From a bacterium M00.F.Ca.ET.205.01.1.1 (GTDB lineage: Bacteria > Pseudomonadota > Alphaproteobacteria > Rhizobiales > Rhizobiaceae): a DNA stretch of 64,000 bases. This document shows positions 1 to 9,128 of the stretch, one piece after another. Both the position numbers and the translations under genes were made by a program. Positions within the stretch are counted from its first letter, which is position 1. Each line of letters opens with the position of its first letter. The stretch lies in assembly GCA_004791255.1 (NCBI GenBank), contig SRUQ01000002.1, positions 186,001 to 250,000 on the forward strand, written 5' to 3'. A model generated the notes under the pieces. It made no database searches and was not told the DNA's origin. It saw nothing but the letters and a program-made list of their open reading frames with translations.

Positions 1-1301
1 GTAGGCCGGTCGACCGGTGCGTCGAGGATGTCGGCTAGGCGCTGCATCGTCCAGTCGGAGGCGACCATGCCACCATCGACCCGAAGCACGGTCTTGGCTG
101 ACGTGCCCTTCCAGTCCTTGCGCATGGCGTCCAGCAGATCGCGCGTCTGGTAGGCGACGGATTCGAGTGCTGCGCGCGCGAACTCCGCCGGGCCGGAATT
201 GCGGGTCAACCCGAAGATGGCGCCGCGCGCCTCGGCGTCCCAGTGCGGAGCGCCCAGCCCGACGAAAGCCGGCACCAGATAGACGTTCTGCGTCGGGTCG
301 GCCTCGGCCGCCAGCTTGCCGCTGTGCTCGGCCTTGCCGATGACCTTGATGCCGTCACGCAGCCATTGCACGGCTGCACCCGCAATGAAGATCGAACCCT
401 CCAGCGCATAGGTCGTCTTGCCGTTCAGCCGGTAGGCGATGGTGGTGAGCAGCCGGTTCTTCGAGCGCACCAGATCGGCTCCGGTGTTGAGCAGCGCAAA
501 ACAGCCGGTGCCGTAAGTGGATTTCATCATGCCCGGTTCGAAACAGGCCTGGCCGATGGTCGCCGCATGCTGGTCGCCGGCCACGCCAAGGATTTTTATC
601 TCGGCGCCGAACAGGGTTTTTTCCGTGATTCCATAATCATCTGCGCAGTCTTTTACGTCAGGAAGTATTTTTGCCGGGATGCTGAGGATGGCCAAAAGCT
701 CGTCGTCCCAGACATTCTTCTCGATGTTGTAGACCAGCGTCCGCGAGGCGTTGGTGGCGTCGGTGGCGTGGACCTTGCCGCCGGTCAGCCGCCAGATCAG
801 AAAGCTGTCGATAGTGCCGGCGAGCAGTTCGCCCTTCTCGGCGCGTTTTCTGGCACCCTTCACCTTGTCCAGCATCCAGGCGATCTTGGTGCCAGAGAAA
901 TAGGGGTCGAGCAGTAGGCCGGTCTTGCGGGTGAATTTTTTCTCCAGGCCCTGCTTCTTGAGCTTTTGGCACAGCGGCGCCGTGCGGCGGTCCTGCCAGA
1001 CGATGGCGTTGTGGATCGGCTTGCCGGTCGCCTTGTCCCAGATGACGACGGTCTCGCGCTGGTTGGTGATCCCGATAGCGGCGACCTCGGAGGCGTTCCG
1101 GCCCGCGGCTTTCAGCGCCGCCTTGACCGTCGTCAGCACGCTCGCCCAGATTTCTTCCGGATCGTGCTCGACCCAGCCCGAGGCCGGATAGTGCTGGGTG
1201 AATTCCTTCTGGCCGGTGCCGGCGACCTTCATGTCCTTGTCGAACAGGATCGCCCGGGTTGATGTCGTTCCCTGGTCGATCGCCAGCACAAAACCGCTCA
1301 T
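1..1301 (-). CDS. glpK: Glycerol kinase (3' end outside window)
   Basis: Phosphorylates glycerol with ATP to glycerol 3-phosphate, trapping what the upstream ABC transporter imports. About 432 residues are visible out of the roughly 500 usual for the family; the C-terminus lies beyond base 1. The N-terminus reads [20 protein letters not shown], the phosphate-binding loop of FGGY kinases, followed by [10 protein letters not shown] and [10 protein letters not shown], then [14 protein letters not shown] in the second domain. The reading frame is open throughout what is visible. The ATG at 1301 lies about 90 bp after glpV and the gene is last in the glp operon. Around 610-700 the base composition is locally AT-richer, but the frame stays intact there and encodes sensible GlpK sequence. 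Confidence 0.95.
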   Translation of the reverse strand, partial: MSGFVLAIDQGTTSTRAILFDKDMKVAGTGQKEFTQHYPASGWVEHDPEEIWASVLTTVKAALKAAGRNASEVAAIGITNQRETVVIWDKATGKPIHNAIVWQDRRTAPLCQKLKKQGLEKKFTRKTGLLLDPYFSGTKIAWMLDKVKGARKRAEKGELLAGTIDSFLIWRLTGGKVHATDATNASRTLVYNIEKNVWDDELLAILSIPAKILPDVKDCADDYGITEKTLFGAEIKILGVAGDQHAATIGQACFEPGMMKSTYGTGCFALLNTGADLVRSKNRLLTTIAYRLNGKTTYALEGSIFIAGAAVQWLRDGIKVIGKAEHSGKLAAEADPTQNVYLVPAFVGLGAPHWDAEARGAIFGLTRNSGPAEFARAALESVAYQTRDLLDAMRKDWKGTSAKTVLRVDGGMVASDWTMQRLADILDAPVDRP

Positions 1302-1393
1302 TCCGATGTCCTCCGCCTCGATACGAACAGGGGAGACGGCAACGCGCCGCCTCCCCCAATCTCACACGGGCGCGAACGCCCGCATAGACAGTC

Positions 1394-3121
1394 TTACTTC
1401 TGCCAGCTCTTCACCAGTTCGTCGTAGTTGATGGTGATCGGCTTTTCCTTCTCGTTCTCGATCTTCAGCTGAGGCGCGAGATTGCCCTTCTTGACCGCGT
1501 CGGCGTTCCAGTAGGCAAGATCATGCTCTTCGGCCATCTTCGGGCCGATGTCGCCCTGGACGCCCGACTTTTCGATGCGGGTCATGACCTTTTCCTGCTC
1601 GCCGCAGAGCGAGTCCATCGCTTCCTGCGCCGTCTTGGCGCCGGACGAGGCATCGCCGATCGCCTGCCACCAGAGCTGTGCCAGCTTCGGATAGTCAGGC
1701 ACGTTGGTGCCGGTCGGCGACCACTGGACGCGGGCCGGCGAGCGGTAGAACTCGATCAGACCACCGAGCTTCGGAGCCCGTTCGGTGAAGCTCTTGTCGT
1801 GGATCGTGCTCTCGCGGATGAAGGTCAGGCCGACATGGCTCTTCTTCACGTCCACGGTCTTCGAGGTGACGAACTGCGCGTAGAGCCAGGCGGCCTTGGC
1901 GCGGTCGGTCGGCGTCGACTTCATCAGCGTCCAGGAACCGACGTCCTGGTAGCCAAGCTTCATGCCGTCCTTCCAGTAGACACCATGCGGCGACGGAGCC
2001 ATGCGCCACTTCGGCGTGCCGTCGTCGTTCATCACAGCCTTGGCGCCGGCGTCGACCATCGAAGCGGTGAAGGCGGTGTACCAGAAGATCTGCTGCGCGA
2101 CCGCACCCTGCGCCGGCACCGGGCCGGATTCGGAGAAGGTCATGCCCTGCGCTTCGGCCGGAGCGTAGGCCTTCAGCCAGTCGAGGTACTTCTGGATCGA
2201 GTAGACCGCGGCCGGGCCGTTGGTGTCGCCGCCGCGCGCCGTGCAGGAGCCGACAGGACGCGAATTCTCGTCGACCTTGATGCCCCATTCGTCGACCGGC
2301 AGGCCGTTCGGAATGCCCTTGTCGCCGTTGCCGGCCATCGACAGCCAGGCGTCGGTGAACCGCCAGCCGAGCGACGGATCCTTTTTGCCGTAGTCCATGT
2401 GGCCATAGACCTTCTTGCCGTCGATCTCGCGGCCGGTGAAGAATTCGGCAATGTCCTCATAGGCCGACCAGTTGACCGGCACGCCGAGGTCGTAGCCATA
2501 CTTGGCCTTGAAGTCGGCCTTGTTCTTCTCGTCGTTGAACCAGTCGTAGCGGAACCAGTAGAGGTTCGCGAACTGCTGGTCGGGCAGCTGGTAGAGCTTC
2601 TTGTCCGGAGCGGTGGTGAAGGAGGTGCCGATGAAATCCTTCAGGTCGAGGTTCGGGTTGGTGACATCCTTGCCGTCGCCCGCCATCCAGTCGGTCAGGT
2701 TGCGCACCTGCTGGTAGCGCCAGTGGGTGCCGATCAGGTCGGAATCGTTGACCCAGCCGTCATAGAGGTTCTGCCCGGTCTGCATCTGGGTCTGGATCTT
2801 CTCGACGACGTCGCCTTCCTGGATGACGTCATGCGTGACCTTGATGCCGGTGATGGCGGTAAAGGCCGGCGCCAGCACCTGCGATTCATACTGGTGGGTG
2901 GCGATGGTTTCGGACACAACCTTGATGTCCATGCCGGCGAAGGGTTTCGCGGCATCGATGAACCATTGCATTTCGGCTTCCTGTCCGGCGCGGTCGAGCG
3001 TCGAGAGCGGACCGATCTCCTTGTCCAGGAAGGCTTTGGCCTCGTCCATTCCGGCGTAGGCATTGCCAACCCCGAGCAACAGGACAAGGGCAGTCGTTGA
3101 TGTTAAAAATTGCCGTCGCAT
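1394..3121 (-). CDS. glpV: Glycerol ABC transporter substrate-binding protein
   Basis: Periplasmic binding protein (575 aa) of the glycerol ABC transporter described in rhizobia, a family-1 extracellular solute-binding protein. The start chosen is the ATG at 3121, giving MRRQFLTSTTALVLLLG and a signal peptide ending near AYA at about residue 22. The same frame stays open upstream across glpU, but those codons do not resemble protein. Mature-protein features include TGIKVTHDVIQEGDVVEKIQ and many aromatic residues. Neighbours are glpU upstream and glpK downstream on the same strand. At about 575 aa it is longer than typical sugar-binding proteins (about 420 aa), which is normal for this subfamily. 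Confidence 0.92.
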   Translation of the reverse strand: MRRQFLTSTTALVLLLGVGNAYAGMDEAKAFLDKEIGPLSTLDRAGQEAEMQWFIDAAKPFAGMDIKVVSETIATHQYESQVLAPAFTAITGIKVTHDVIQEGDVVEKIQTQMQTGQNLYDGWVNDSDLIGTHWRYQQVRNLTDWMAGDGKDVTNPNLDLKDFIGTSFTTAPDKKLYQLPDQQFANLYWFRYDWFNDEKNKADFKAKYGYDLGVPVNWSAYEDIAEFFTGREIDGKKVYGHMDYGKKDPSLGWRFTDAWLSMAGNGDKGIPNGLPVDEWGIKVDENSRPVGSCTARGGDTNGPAAVYSIQKYLDWLKAYAPAEAQGMTFSESGPVPAQGAVAQQIFWYTAFTASMVDAGAKAVMNDDGTPKWRMAPSPHGVYWKDGMKLGYQDVGSWTLMKSTPTDRAKAAWLYAQFVTSKTVDVKKSHVGLTFIRESTIHDKSFTERAPKLGGLIEFYRSPARVQWSPTGTNVPDYPKLAQLWWQAIGDASSGAKTAQEAMDSLCGEQEKVMTRIEKSGVQGDIGPKMAEEHDLAYWNADAVKKGNLAPQLKIENEKEKPITINYDELVKSWQK

Positions 3122-3201
3122 TAGTTTCCTCCACAGTTTTAAGGTTTCAAGTGCGATCTGGAGCGGTCGCCGGCACGCGGCCGCTCCAACAGTTTCCCCC
3201 T

Positions 3202-3489
3202 CTATACGTAGCGGAACACGCCGATGGCGTAGACCACGGAGAGAGCGAGAGCCCACCACAGGTTGGGTCCGACAAGACCCAGCCAAGCGAGATGGATAAA
3301 GGCGCTGCCAAGCAGCGACAGGAAGAGACGGTCGCCGCGCGTCGTCTCGAAGCGCAGGATGCCGAGGCGCGGATTGCCGCCCGGCGAGGCGTATTCCCAG
3401 GCGGCCATGCCACACAGCAGCAGAACAATGGTGCCGAAGAAGGCGGCTGTCGGCCAGGTCCACGCCATCCAGGAGAGATCGAGATTCAT
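3202..3489 (-). CDS. glpU: Small membrane protein of glycerol transporter (DUF2160)
   Basis: A 95-residue integral membrane protein starting MNLDLSWMAWTWPTAAFF and ending in a hydrophobic helix before VFRYV. Three hydrophobic stretches are visible, at about residues 10-30, 55-73 and 75-92. DUF2160 proteins of this size lie between the permease and binding-protein genes of rhizobial glycerol operons. The name glpU follows that operon, but its biochemical role is not established. It starts 2 bp after the glpQ stop, so translational coupling is likely. About 80 bp separate it from glpV. Confidence 0.85.
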   Translation of the reverse strand: MNLDLSWMAWTWPTAAFFGTIVLLLCGMAAWEYASPGGNPRLGILRFETTRGDRLFLSLLGSAFIHLAWLGLVGPNLWWALALSVVYAIGVFRYV

Positions 3490-3491
3490 GG

Positions 3492-4412
3492 TCACACCCT
3501 CCCCAGGGCGAAGCCCTTGGCGATGTAGTTGCGGACAAACCAGATGACGAGCGCGCCGGGGATCAGCGTCAGCACACCGGCGGCGGCAAGCAGCCCCCAG
3601 TCCATGCCGGCTGCCGAAACGGTGCGGGTCATGGTGGCGGCGATCGGCTTGGCGTCGGTCGTGGTCAGCGTGCGCGCGATCAGCAGTTCGACCCATGAGA
3701 ACATGAAGCAGAAGAAGCAGGCGACGCCGATGCCGCTGGCGATCAACGGCATGAATATCCTGACGAAGAAGCGCGGGAAGGAATAGCCGTCGATATAGGC
3801 AGTCTCGTCGATCTCCTTCGGCACGCCCGACATGAAGCCTTCAAGGATCCACACCGCCAGCGGCACGTTGAACAGGCAGTGCGCCAGCGCCACGGCGATA
3901 TGCGTGTCGATGAGGCCGAATGCCGAATAGAGCTGGAAGAACGGCAGCGCGAACACGGCCGGCGGCGCCATCCGGTTGGTCAGCAGCCAGAAGAACAGAT
4001 GCTTGTCGCCGAGGAAGCGGTAGCGCGAGAAGGCGTAAGCCGCCGGCAGCGCCACCGATACCGAGATCACCATGTTCATCACCACATAGGTGATCGAGTT
4101 GATGTAGCCCGAATACCAGGAGGCGTCGGTGAAGATGGTGACGTAGTTGGCCAGCGTCGGCGCGTGCGGATAGAGCGTCAGCGAGGAGACGATCTCCGCA
4201 TTGGTCTTAAAGCTCATGTTGATGAGCCAATAGATCGGCAGCAGGAGCACGACGATGTAAAGCGTCGGCACGATCCACCACCAGCGCGATTCCTCGCCGC
4301 GGCGGCGCATGCGCCTGTCTAGCTCGCTCTGCGACAGCGAACTTGCCAGCCGTTCCGAGGCGGCGGTGCCGTTTACCGCGTTGCGCTCGGTGCGTTCATT
4401 GGCGCCAGCCAT
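3492..4412 (-). CDS. glpQ: Glycerol ABC transporter permease
   Basis: Inner-membrane permease subunit (306 aa) of the binding-protein-dependent transport family, with six hydrophobic helices. The cytoplasmic EAA loop reads IDETAYIDGYSFPRFFVRIF, the site that docks on the ATPase subunits. The N-terminus carries about 45 hydrophilic residues before the first membrane helix, preceded by RGEESRWWW. The ATG at 4412 leaves a 1-bp gap after the glpP stop, so the two permeases are translationally coupled. It is expected to pair with GlpP as a heterodimer. Confidence 0.92.
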   Translation of the reverse strand: MAGANERTERNAVNGTAASERLASSLSQSELDRRMRRRGEESRWWWIVPTLYIVVLLLPIYWLINMSFKTNAEIVSSLTLYPHAPTLANYVTIFTDASWYSGYINSITYVVMNMVISVSVALPAAYAFSRYRFLGDKHLFFWLLTNRMAPPAVFALPFFQLYSAFGLIDTHIAVALAHCLFNVPLAVWILEGFMSGVPKEIDETAYIDGYSFPRFFVRIFMPLIASGIGVACFFCFMFSWVELLIARTLTTTDAKPIAATMTRTVSAAGMDWGLLAAAGVLTLIPGALVIWFVRNYIAKGFALGRV

Positions 4413-4413
4413 A

Positions 4414-5280
4414 TCAGCGCTCCGCGTCGTAGTTGGTCATCACGGTGTAGAACACCCATGACAACAACAGGATGATGAGGAAGTAGACCAGCGACATCGC
4501 GGCCGCCGGACCAAGGTCGAACTGGCCGAGCGCGGTCTTGACGAGGTCGATCGACAGGAACGTCGTCGAATTGCCCGGGCCGCCGCCGGTGACGACGAAA
4601 GGCTCGGTGTAGATCATGAAACTATCCATGAAGCGCAGCAGCACCGCGATCAGAAGCACGCGCTGCATCTTCGGCAGCTGGATATAGCGGAACACCGCCC
4701 AGCGCGAGGCGCCGTCGATCTTGGCCGCCTGGTAGAAGGCGTCCGGAATCGAGACCAGGCCGGCATAGCAGAGCAGCACGACGAGGCTGGTCCAGTGCCA
4801 GACATCCATGATGATGACCGTCACCCAGGCGTCGAACGGGTCCTGCACATAGTTGTAATCGATGCCGATGGCGTTGAGATAATAGCCGAGCAGGCCGATA
4901 TCGTTGCGCCCGAACACCTGCCAGATGGTGCCGACGACGTTCCACGGGATCAGCAGAGGCAAGGCCATCAGCACCAGGCAGACCGGCACGCCCCAGCCCT
5001 TCTTGGGCATGTTGAGGGCGATGAAGATGCCGAGCGGCACCTCGATCGCCAGGATGATGAAGGAGAAGATGAGGTTGCGCACCATCGCTTCCCAGAAGCG
5101 GCTCGACGAGAGTAGTTCCTCGAACCACTCCGTGCCGGCCCAGAAGAAGACGTTGTTGCCGAACGTGTCCTGCACCGAATAGTTGACGACGGTCATCAGC
5201 GGGATGACAGCCGAGAAGGCGACCAGCACCAGCACCGGCAGCACCAGGAACCAGGCCTTGTTGTTCCAGGTCTTTTCCAT
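4414..5280 (-). CDS. glpP: Glycerol ABC transporter permease
   Basis: First permease subunit (288 aa), starting MEKTWNNKAWFLVLPVLVLV with an immediate transmembrane helix. The EAA loop is recognisable as IPDAFYQAAKIDGASRWAVF followed by RYIQLP. It belongs to the MalF/UgpA-like half of carbohydrate-type ABC permeases. The coding region directly abuts glpT: the glpT stop ends at 5281 and the ATG of glpP is at 5280. Confidence 0.92.
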   Translation of the reverse strand: MEKTWNNKAWFLVLPVLVLVAFSAVIPLMTVVNYSVQDTFGNNVFFWAGTEWFEELLSSSRFWEAMVRNLIFSFIILAIEVPLGIFIALNMPKKGWGVPVCLVLMALPLLIPWNVVGTIWQVFGRNDIGLLGYYLNAIGIDYNYVQDPFDAWVTVIIMDVWHWTSLVVLLCYAGLVSIPDAFYQAAKIDGASRWAVFRYIQLPKMQRVLLIAVLLRFMDSFMIYTEPFVVTGGGPGNSTTFLSIDLVKTALGQFDLGPAAAMSLVYFLIILLLSWVFYTVMTNYDAER

Positions 5281-6348
5281 CTATGCCCCCATCTCGACGC
5301 GCCAGGAATCGGCATAGATGTTGATGCCCGCCGGATCGAACAGCACCTTTGGTTCAGCCGGTACCGTCTCGTCCTCGCCGAGGACAGCAGCTATGTCGCG
5401 GCCTTCCAGTTTGGCGCGCACCACCTTGTGGCGGCCGAGATCCTCGATCTTGCTGATCGAGACAGCCATGCCGTCACGGCCAAGCCTGACATATTCGGGG
5501 CGGATGCCTAGTTCGACGGCTCCACTACCGGCCTTCGGCGCACCCGGCAATTCGATCCGCTGGGAGCCTAGCACCGCCGTCTTGCCCTCGACCGCGACAG
5601 GCATGACGTTCATGCCGGGCGAACCGATGAAGTAGCCGACAAAGGTATGGCGCGGACGCTCGAAGAGTTCGGCAGGCGTGCCGATCTGCACGATGCCGCC
5701 GTCATACATGACCACGACCTGGTCGGCGAAGGTCAGCGCCTCGGTCTGGTCGTGCGTGACATAGACCATGGTGTAGCCGAAGCGGCGGTGAAGCTGCTTC
5801 AGCTGCGAGCGCAGCACCCACTTCATATGCGGGTCGATGACCGTCAGCGGCTCGTCGAACAGGATGGCGTTGACATCGGAGCGCACCAGGCCACGGCCGA
5901 GCGAGATCTTCTGCTTCTGGTCGGCGGTCAGCCCCCTCGCCTTCTTCTTCGCCCAGGACGCCAGGTCGATCATGTCGAGCGTCTCGCGCACCTTGCGGTC
6001 GACATCGGCCTCCGGCACGCCGCGGTTGCGCAGCGGGAAGGCCAGATTGTCGTAGACGGTCATGGTGTCGTAGATGACCGGGAACTGGAACACCTGTGCG
6101 ATGTTGCGTTCTTGCGTCGATAGCTTGGTCACATCCCTGCCGTTGAACAGCAACTGGCCATGCGAGGGGTGCAGCAGGCCCGATATGATGTTGAGCAGCG
6201 TGGTCTTGCCGCAACCGGATGGGCCGAGCAGCGCATAGGCGCCACCATCCTCGAAAGTGTGGTGCACTTCCCTGAGCGCGAAATCGGCATCCGTCCGCGG
6301 GTTCGGCAGATAGGAATGCCTGACATGATTGACGTCTATGCGCGCCAT
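5281..6348 (-). CDS. glpT: Glycerol ABC transporter ATP-binding protein
   Basis: One of two ATPase subunits (355 aa). Walker A GPSGCGKTTL is at residues 42-51, a Q-loop VFQFP near 86, Walker B with AILFDEPLTVID near 161-172, and a switch histidine in YVTHDQTEAL. The usual LSGGQ signature is replaced by LTADQ at about 140-144, so the ATP site completed by this signature should be non-canonical. A C-terminal regulatory domain of the MalK/UgpC kind (TOBE-like) covers roughly residues 240-355. It lies between glpS and glpP in the operon. The gene name follows the rhizobial operon and is unrelated to the E. coli GlpT antiporter. Confidence 0.92.
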   Translation of the reverse strand: MARIDVNHVRHSYLPNPRTDADFALREVHHTFEDGGAYALLGPSGCGKTTLLNIISGLLHPSHGQLLFNGRDVTKLSTQERNIAQVFQFPVIYDTMTVYDNLAFPLRNRGVPEADVDRKVRETLDMIDLASWAKKKARGLTADQKQKISLGRGLVRSDVNAILFDEPLTVIDPHMKWVLRSQLKQLHRRFGYTMVYVTHDQTEALTFADQVVVMYDGGIVQIGTPAELFERPRHTFVGYFIGSPGMNVMPVAVEGKTAVLGSQRIELPGAPKAGSGAVELGIRPEYVRLGRDGMAVSISKIEDLGRHKVVRAKLEGRDIAAVLGEDETVPAEPKVLFDPAGINIYADSWRVEMGA

Positions 6349-6358
6349 ATCAGCTCTC

Positions 6359-7438
6359 CTATGCCGCCAGCTTCGGCGCGGTCACGGCGCGGCCGTGCTC
6401 GTCGAAGACCATGATGTGACGCGGATCTATGAACACTTCGACCACCGCATCGGTCTCGAAGTCCCTTATGCCATGGGTCAGCATGACCCAGCGCGCGTCG
6501 GCGAAATCGAGATGGATGAAACTCTCCGACCCGGTGATCTCGGTGATGGTAACCTTGGCCCGCACCGGCACCGCCGAAGCATTGGGCCGATCGAGCGACA
6601 AATGATGCGGCTGGAAGCCGATCGTGTAGTTGCCGTCGGCGATTCCGACGAGTTCGGCCGGCACCGGCAGCTTGACCCCACCCTCGAGCAGGAAATCGGC
6701 GCCCTTCTTGGCCAGCACGATAGTATTGAGCGGCGGATCGGCAAAGGTCCTGGCCGTGACCAGGTCGACCGGCTTGCGGAACACATCGATGGTCGGGCCG
6801 AACTGGGTGATGCGGCCCTCCGACAAGGTCGCCGTGTTGCCGCCGAGCAGCAGCGCCTCGTGCGGCTCTGTCGTGGCGTAGACGAAGATGGTGCCGGCGG
6901 CGGCGAATATCCTCGGCAGTTCGGCGCGCAGTTCTTCGCGCAGTTTGTAGTCCAGATTGGCGAGCGGCTCGTCGAGCAGAACAAGGCTGGCGTTCTTGAC
7001 GATGGCGCGCGCCAGCGCCGTGCGCTGTTGCTGGCCGCCCGACAGGCTGAGCGGCGTGCGGTCGAGATAGGGCGTCAATTTGAGAAGTGCTGCGGCTTCC
7101 CGCACCTGGCTGTCGATCTTGGCATGCTCGGCGCCGGCCACGCGTAGCGGCGAGGCGATGTTCTCATAAACGGTCATCGCCGGGTAGTTGATGAACTGCT
7201 GGTAGACCATCGCGATCTTGCGCTTCTGCACCGGCGTGCCGGTGACATCCTTGCCGTCGAACCAGACCGAACCGGAGGTCGGCACATCGAGACCGGCCAT
7301 CAGCCGCATCAGGCTGGTCTTGCCCGAGAGCGTCGGCCCGAGCAGCACGTTGAGCGAGCCGTGCTGAAGCGTCAGCGACAGGTCGCGTATATGCTCGGCA
7401 GCGCCGACCGTCTTGGTGACGTTCCTCAGTTCCAGCAT
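6359..7438 (-). CDS. glpS: Glycerol ABC transporter ATP-binding protein
   Basis: Second ATPase subunit (359 aa). Walker A reads GPTLSGKTSL, the signature is the intact LSGGQQQR, and Walker B is LVLLDEPLANLD. A C-terminal TOBE-like regulatory region follows. It presumably forms a heterodimer with GlpT, with this protein supplying the intact signature. Expected switch-region sequence is TIFVYATTEPHEAL, where the usual H-loop THD is altered to TTE. The gene is 38 bp downstream of glpD and 10 bp upstream of glpT. Confidence 0.92.
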   Translation of the reverse strand: MLELRNVTKTVGAAEHIRDLSLTLQHGSLNVLLGPTLSGKTSLMRLMAGLDVPTSGSVWFDGKDVTGTPVQKRKIAMVYQQFINYPAMTVYENIASPLRVAGAEHAKIDSQVREAAALLKLTPYLDRTPLSLSGGQQQRTALARAIVKNASLVLLDEPLANLDYKLREELRAELPRIFAAAGTIFVYATTEPHEALLLGGNTATLSEGRITQFGPTIDVFRKPVDLVTARTFADPPLNTIVLAKKGADFLLEGGVKLPVPAELVGIADGNYTIGFQPHHLSLDRPNASAVPVRAKVTITEITGSESFIHLDFADARWVMLTHGIRDFETDAVVEVFIDPRHIMVFDEHGRAVTAPKLAA

Positions 7439-7476
7439 GATGCCTCCTCCCGGGCTTTCTGCATCAATCGCCTTCC

Positions 7477-9003
7477 CTATTCCGCAGCCGCGACATGGCG
7501 CCGGCTTATGCCGCGCATGAACTCATCCAGCGCCGCCGCCTGTTCCCGGCTGAAATGCAGGCCGCGCTTGGTGCGACGCCACAATACATCCTGCGCCGTC
7601 ACTGCCCATTCGTTTTCAACGAGATAGCGCACTTCGGCCTCATAAAGGTCGGCGCCGAAATTGCGGCCGAGATCGGCATACGCCTTGGCAAGGCCAAGCA
7701 GCGTCTGCGCCCGCGTGCCGTAGAGCCGGGTCAGCCGGCGGGCGAGCCGCTGGTCGAGGAAGGGATAGGCGCTTTTCAGCTTCGCTACCTGCGCATCAAA
7801 ACCGGTGGCCGGAAAATCGCCGCCCGGCAACGCCGCGTTGGCGGTCCATGGCTTGCCGCGCTTGCCGAGAAAACCCTCGATCTTCTCGAGCATGGATTCG
7901 GCCAGGCGGCGATAGGTGGTGATCTTGCCACCGAAGGCATTGACGATCGGCGCGGCGCCCTCGCCGCCCTCGGCCTTCAGCACATAGTCGCGCGTCGCCT
8001 CCTGCGCCTTCGAGGCGCCGTCATCATAGAGCGGACGCACGGCCGAATAGGTCCAGACAATGTCGGAGCGCTTCACGGCTATCGCGAAATATTCGCTGGC
8101 CGCAGCGCAGAGATAGTCGATCTCGGTGTCGCTGATCTTCACGTCATGCGGATCGCCGGGATAATCCCGGTCGGTGGTGCCGATCAGCGTGAACTCATCC
8201 TCATAGGGGATGGCGAAGATGATGCGGCCATCCTTGTTCTGGAAGAAGTAGGCGCGCGGATCGTCAAACTTCTTGGGGATGACGATGTGGCTGCCCTGCA
8301 CGAGGCGGACATTGTGCACGTCGTTCTGGCCGACGACGCCGGACAGCACGTGATCGACCCACGGACCAGCGGCATTGACCAGCAGCCGCGCCTTGATCTC
8401 CTCGGCCTCGCCGGTCTGCAGATCCTCGATATTGATCGTCCACAGGCCGTTTTCGCGGCGCGCGCCGACAACTTTGGTACGGGTGCGGATCGTCGCGCCC
8501 CTGTCGGCCGCGTCACGTGCGTTGAGCGCCACCAGCCGGGCGTCGTTGACCCAGCCATCCGAATATTCGAAGGCCTTCCTGAACAATGGCTTCAAGGGCT
8601 TGGCGGCAGGATCGCTGGCCATGTCCAGCGTCTTCGTCGCAGGCAGCAATTTGCGCCCGCCAATATGGTCGTACAGGAACAGGCCAAGCCTGATCAGCCA
8701 GGCCGGGCGCAGCCCCTTGGCATAGGGCAGCACGAAGCGCATCGGCCAGATGATGTGCGGAGCGTTCTTCCACAGAACCTCGCGCTCCATCAACGCCTCA
8801 CGCACCAGGCGGAATTCATAGAATTCGAGGTAGCGCAAGCCACCGTGGATCAATTTGGTCGAGCCGGAGGAGGTTCCGCTGGCGAGATCGTTCATTTCAG
8901 CCAGAAAGACCGAAAACCCGCGCCCAACGGCATCGCGGGCAATGCCGCAGCCGTTGATACCGCCGCCGATGACGAAAATGTCACGGATACGAGATGCGTC
9001 CAC
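7477..9003 (-). CDS. glpD: Aerobic glycerol-3-phosphate dehydrogenase
   Basis: FAD-dependent membrane-associated enzyme (508 aa, normal length) that oxidises glycerol 3-phosphate to dihydroxyacetone phosphate and passes electrons to quinone. The N-terminal dinucleotide fold is IFVIGGGINGCGIARDAVGR (about residues 9-28). Further family sequences are SSGSTKLIHGGLRYLE and ALPGGDF. It is the first gene of the glp operon. The ATG at 9003 is preceded by a purine-rich GAGGAATAAG ribosome-binding region. Upstream lie candidate GlpR half-sites. Confidence 0.95.
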   Translation of the reverse strand: MDASRIRDIFVIGGGINGCGIARDAVGRGFSVFLAEMNDLASGTSSGSTKLIHGGLRYLEFYEFRLVREALMEREVLWKNAPHIIWPMRFVLPYAKGLRPAWLIRLGLFLYDHIGGRKLLPATKTLDMASDPAAKPLKPLFRKAFEYSDGWVNDARLVALNARDAADRGATIRTRTKVVGARRENGLWTINIEDLQTGEAEEIKARLLVNAAGPWVDHVLSGVVGQNDVHNVRLVQGSHIVIPKKFDDPRAYFFQNKDGRIIFAIPYEDEFTLIGTTDRDYPGDPHDVKISDTEIDYLCAAASEYFAIAVKRSDIVWTYSAVRPLYDDGASKAQEATRDYVLKAEGGEGAAPIVNAFGGKITTYRRLAESMLEKIEGFLGKRGKPWTANAALPGGDFPATGFDAQVAKLKSAYPFLDQRLARRLTRLYGTRAQTLLGLAKAYADLGRNFGADLYEAEVRYLVENEWAVTAQDVLWRRTKRGLHFSREQAAALDEFMRGISRRHVAAAE

Positions 9004-9065
9004 TTATTCCTCCACGATTTCGCATTGCACCATTTTGGGTCTTTTGCGAAACCATGGCGGAATAA

Positions 9066-9096
9066 ATTCGAACTCATAACGAATGTCAAACGAAAT
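9066..9096. promoter_or_regulatory. Candidate GlpR operator upstream of glpD
   Basis: Contains ATTCG at 9066-9070 and CGAAT at 9080-9084 as an inverted pair, followed by AACGAAAT at 9089-9096. The AACGAA core recurs in the perfect inverted repeat in front of glpR (9912-9944). DeoR-family GlpR proteins are known to use TTCG/CGAA-containing half-sites. Assignment is inference from shared sequence and position 62-93 bp before the glpD start. Confidence 0.45.
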
Positions 9097-9128
9097 ATCA
9101 CAAGCCTGTGAGACAAGTGTGAAGTCGC

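Noticed and set aside
600..720. Locally AT-rich stretch in glpK as a possible insertion or frameshift
   Set aside because: The GlpK frame reads through it without interruption and gives normal family sequence.
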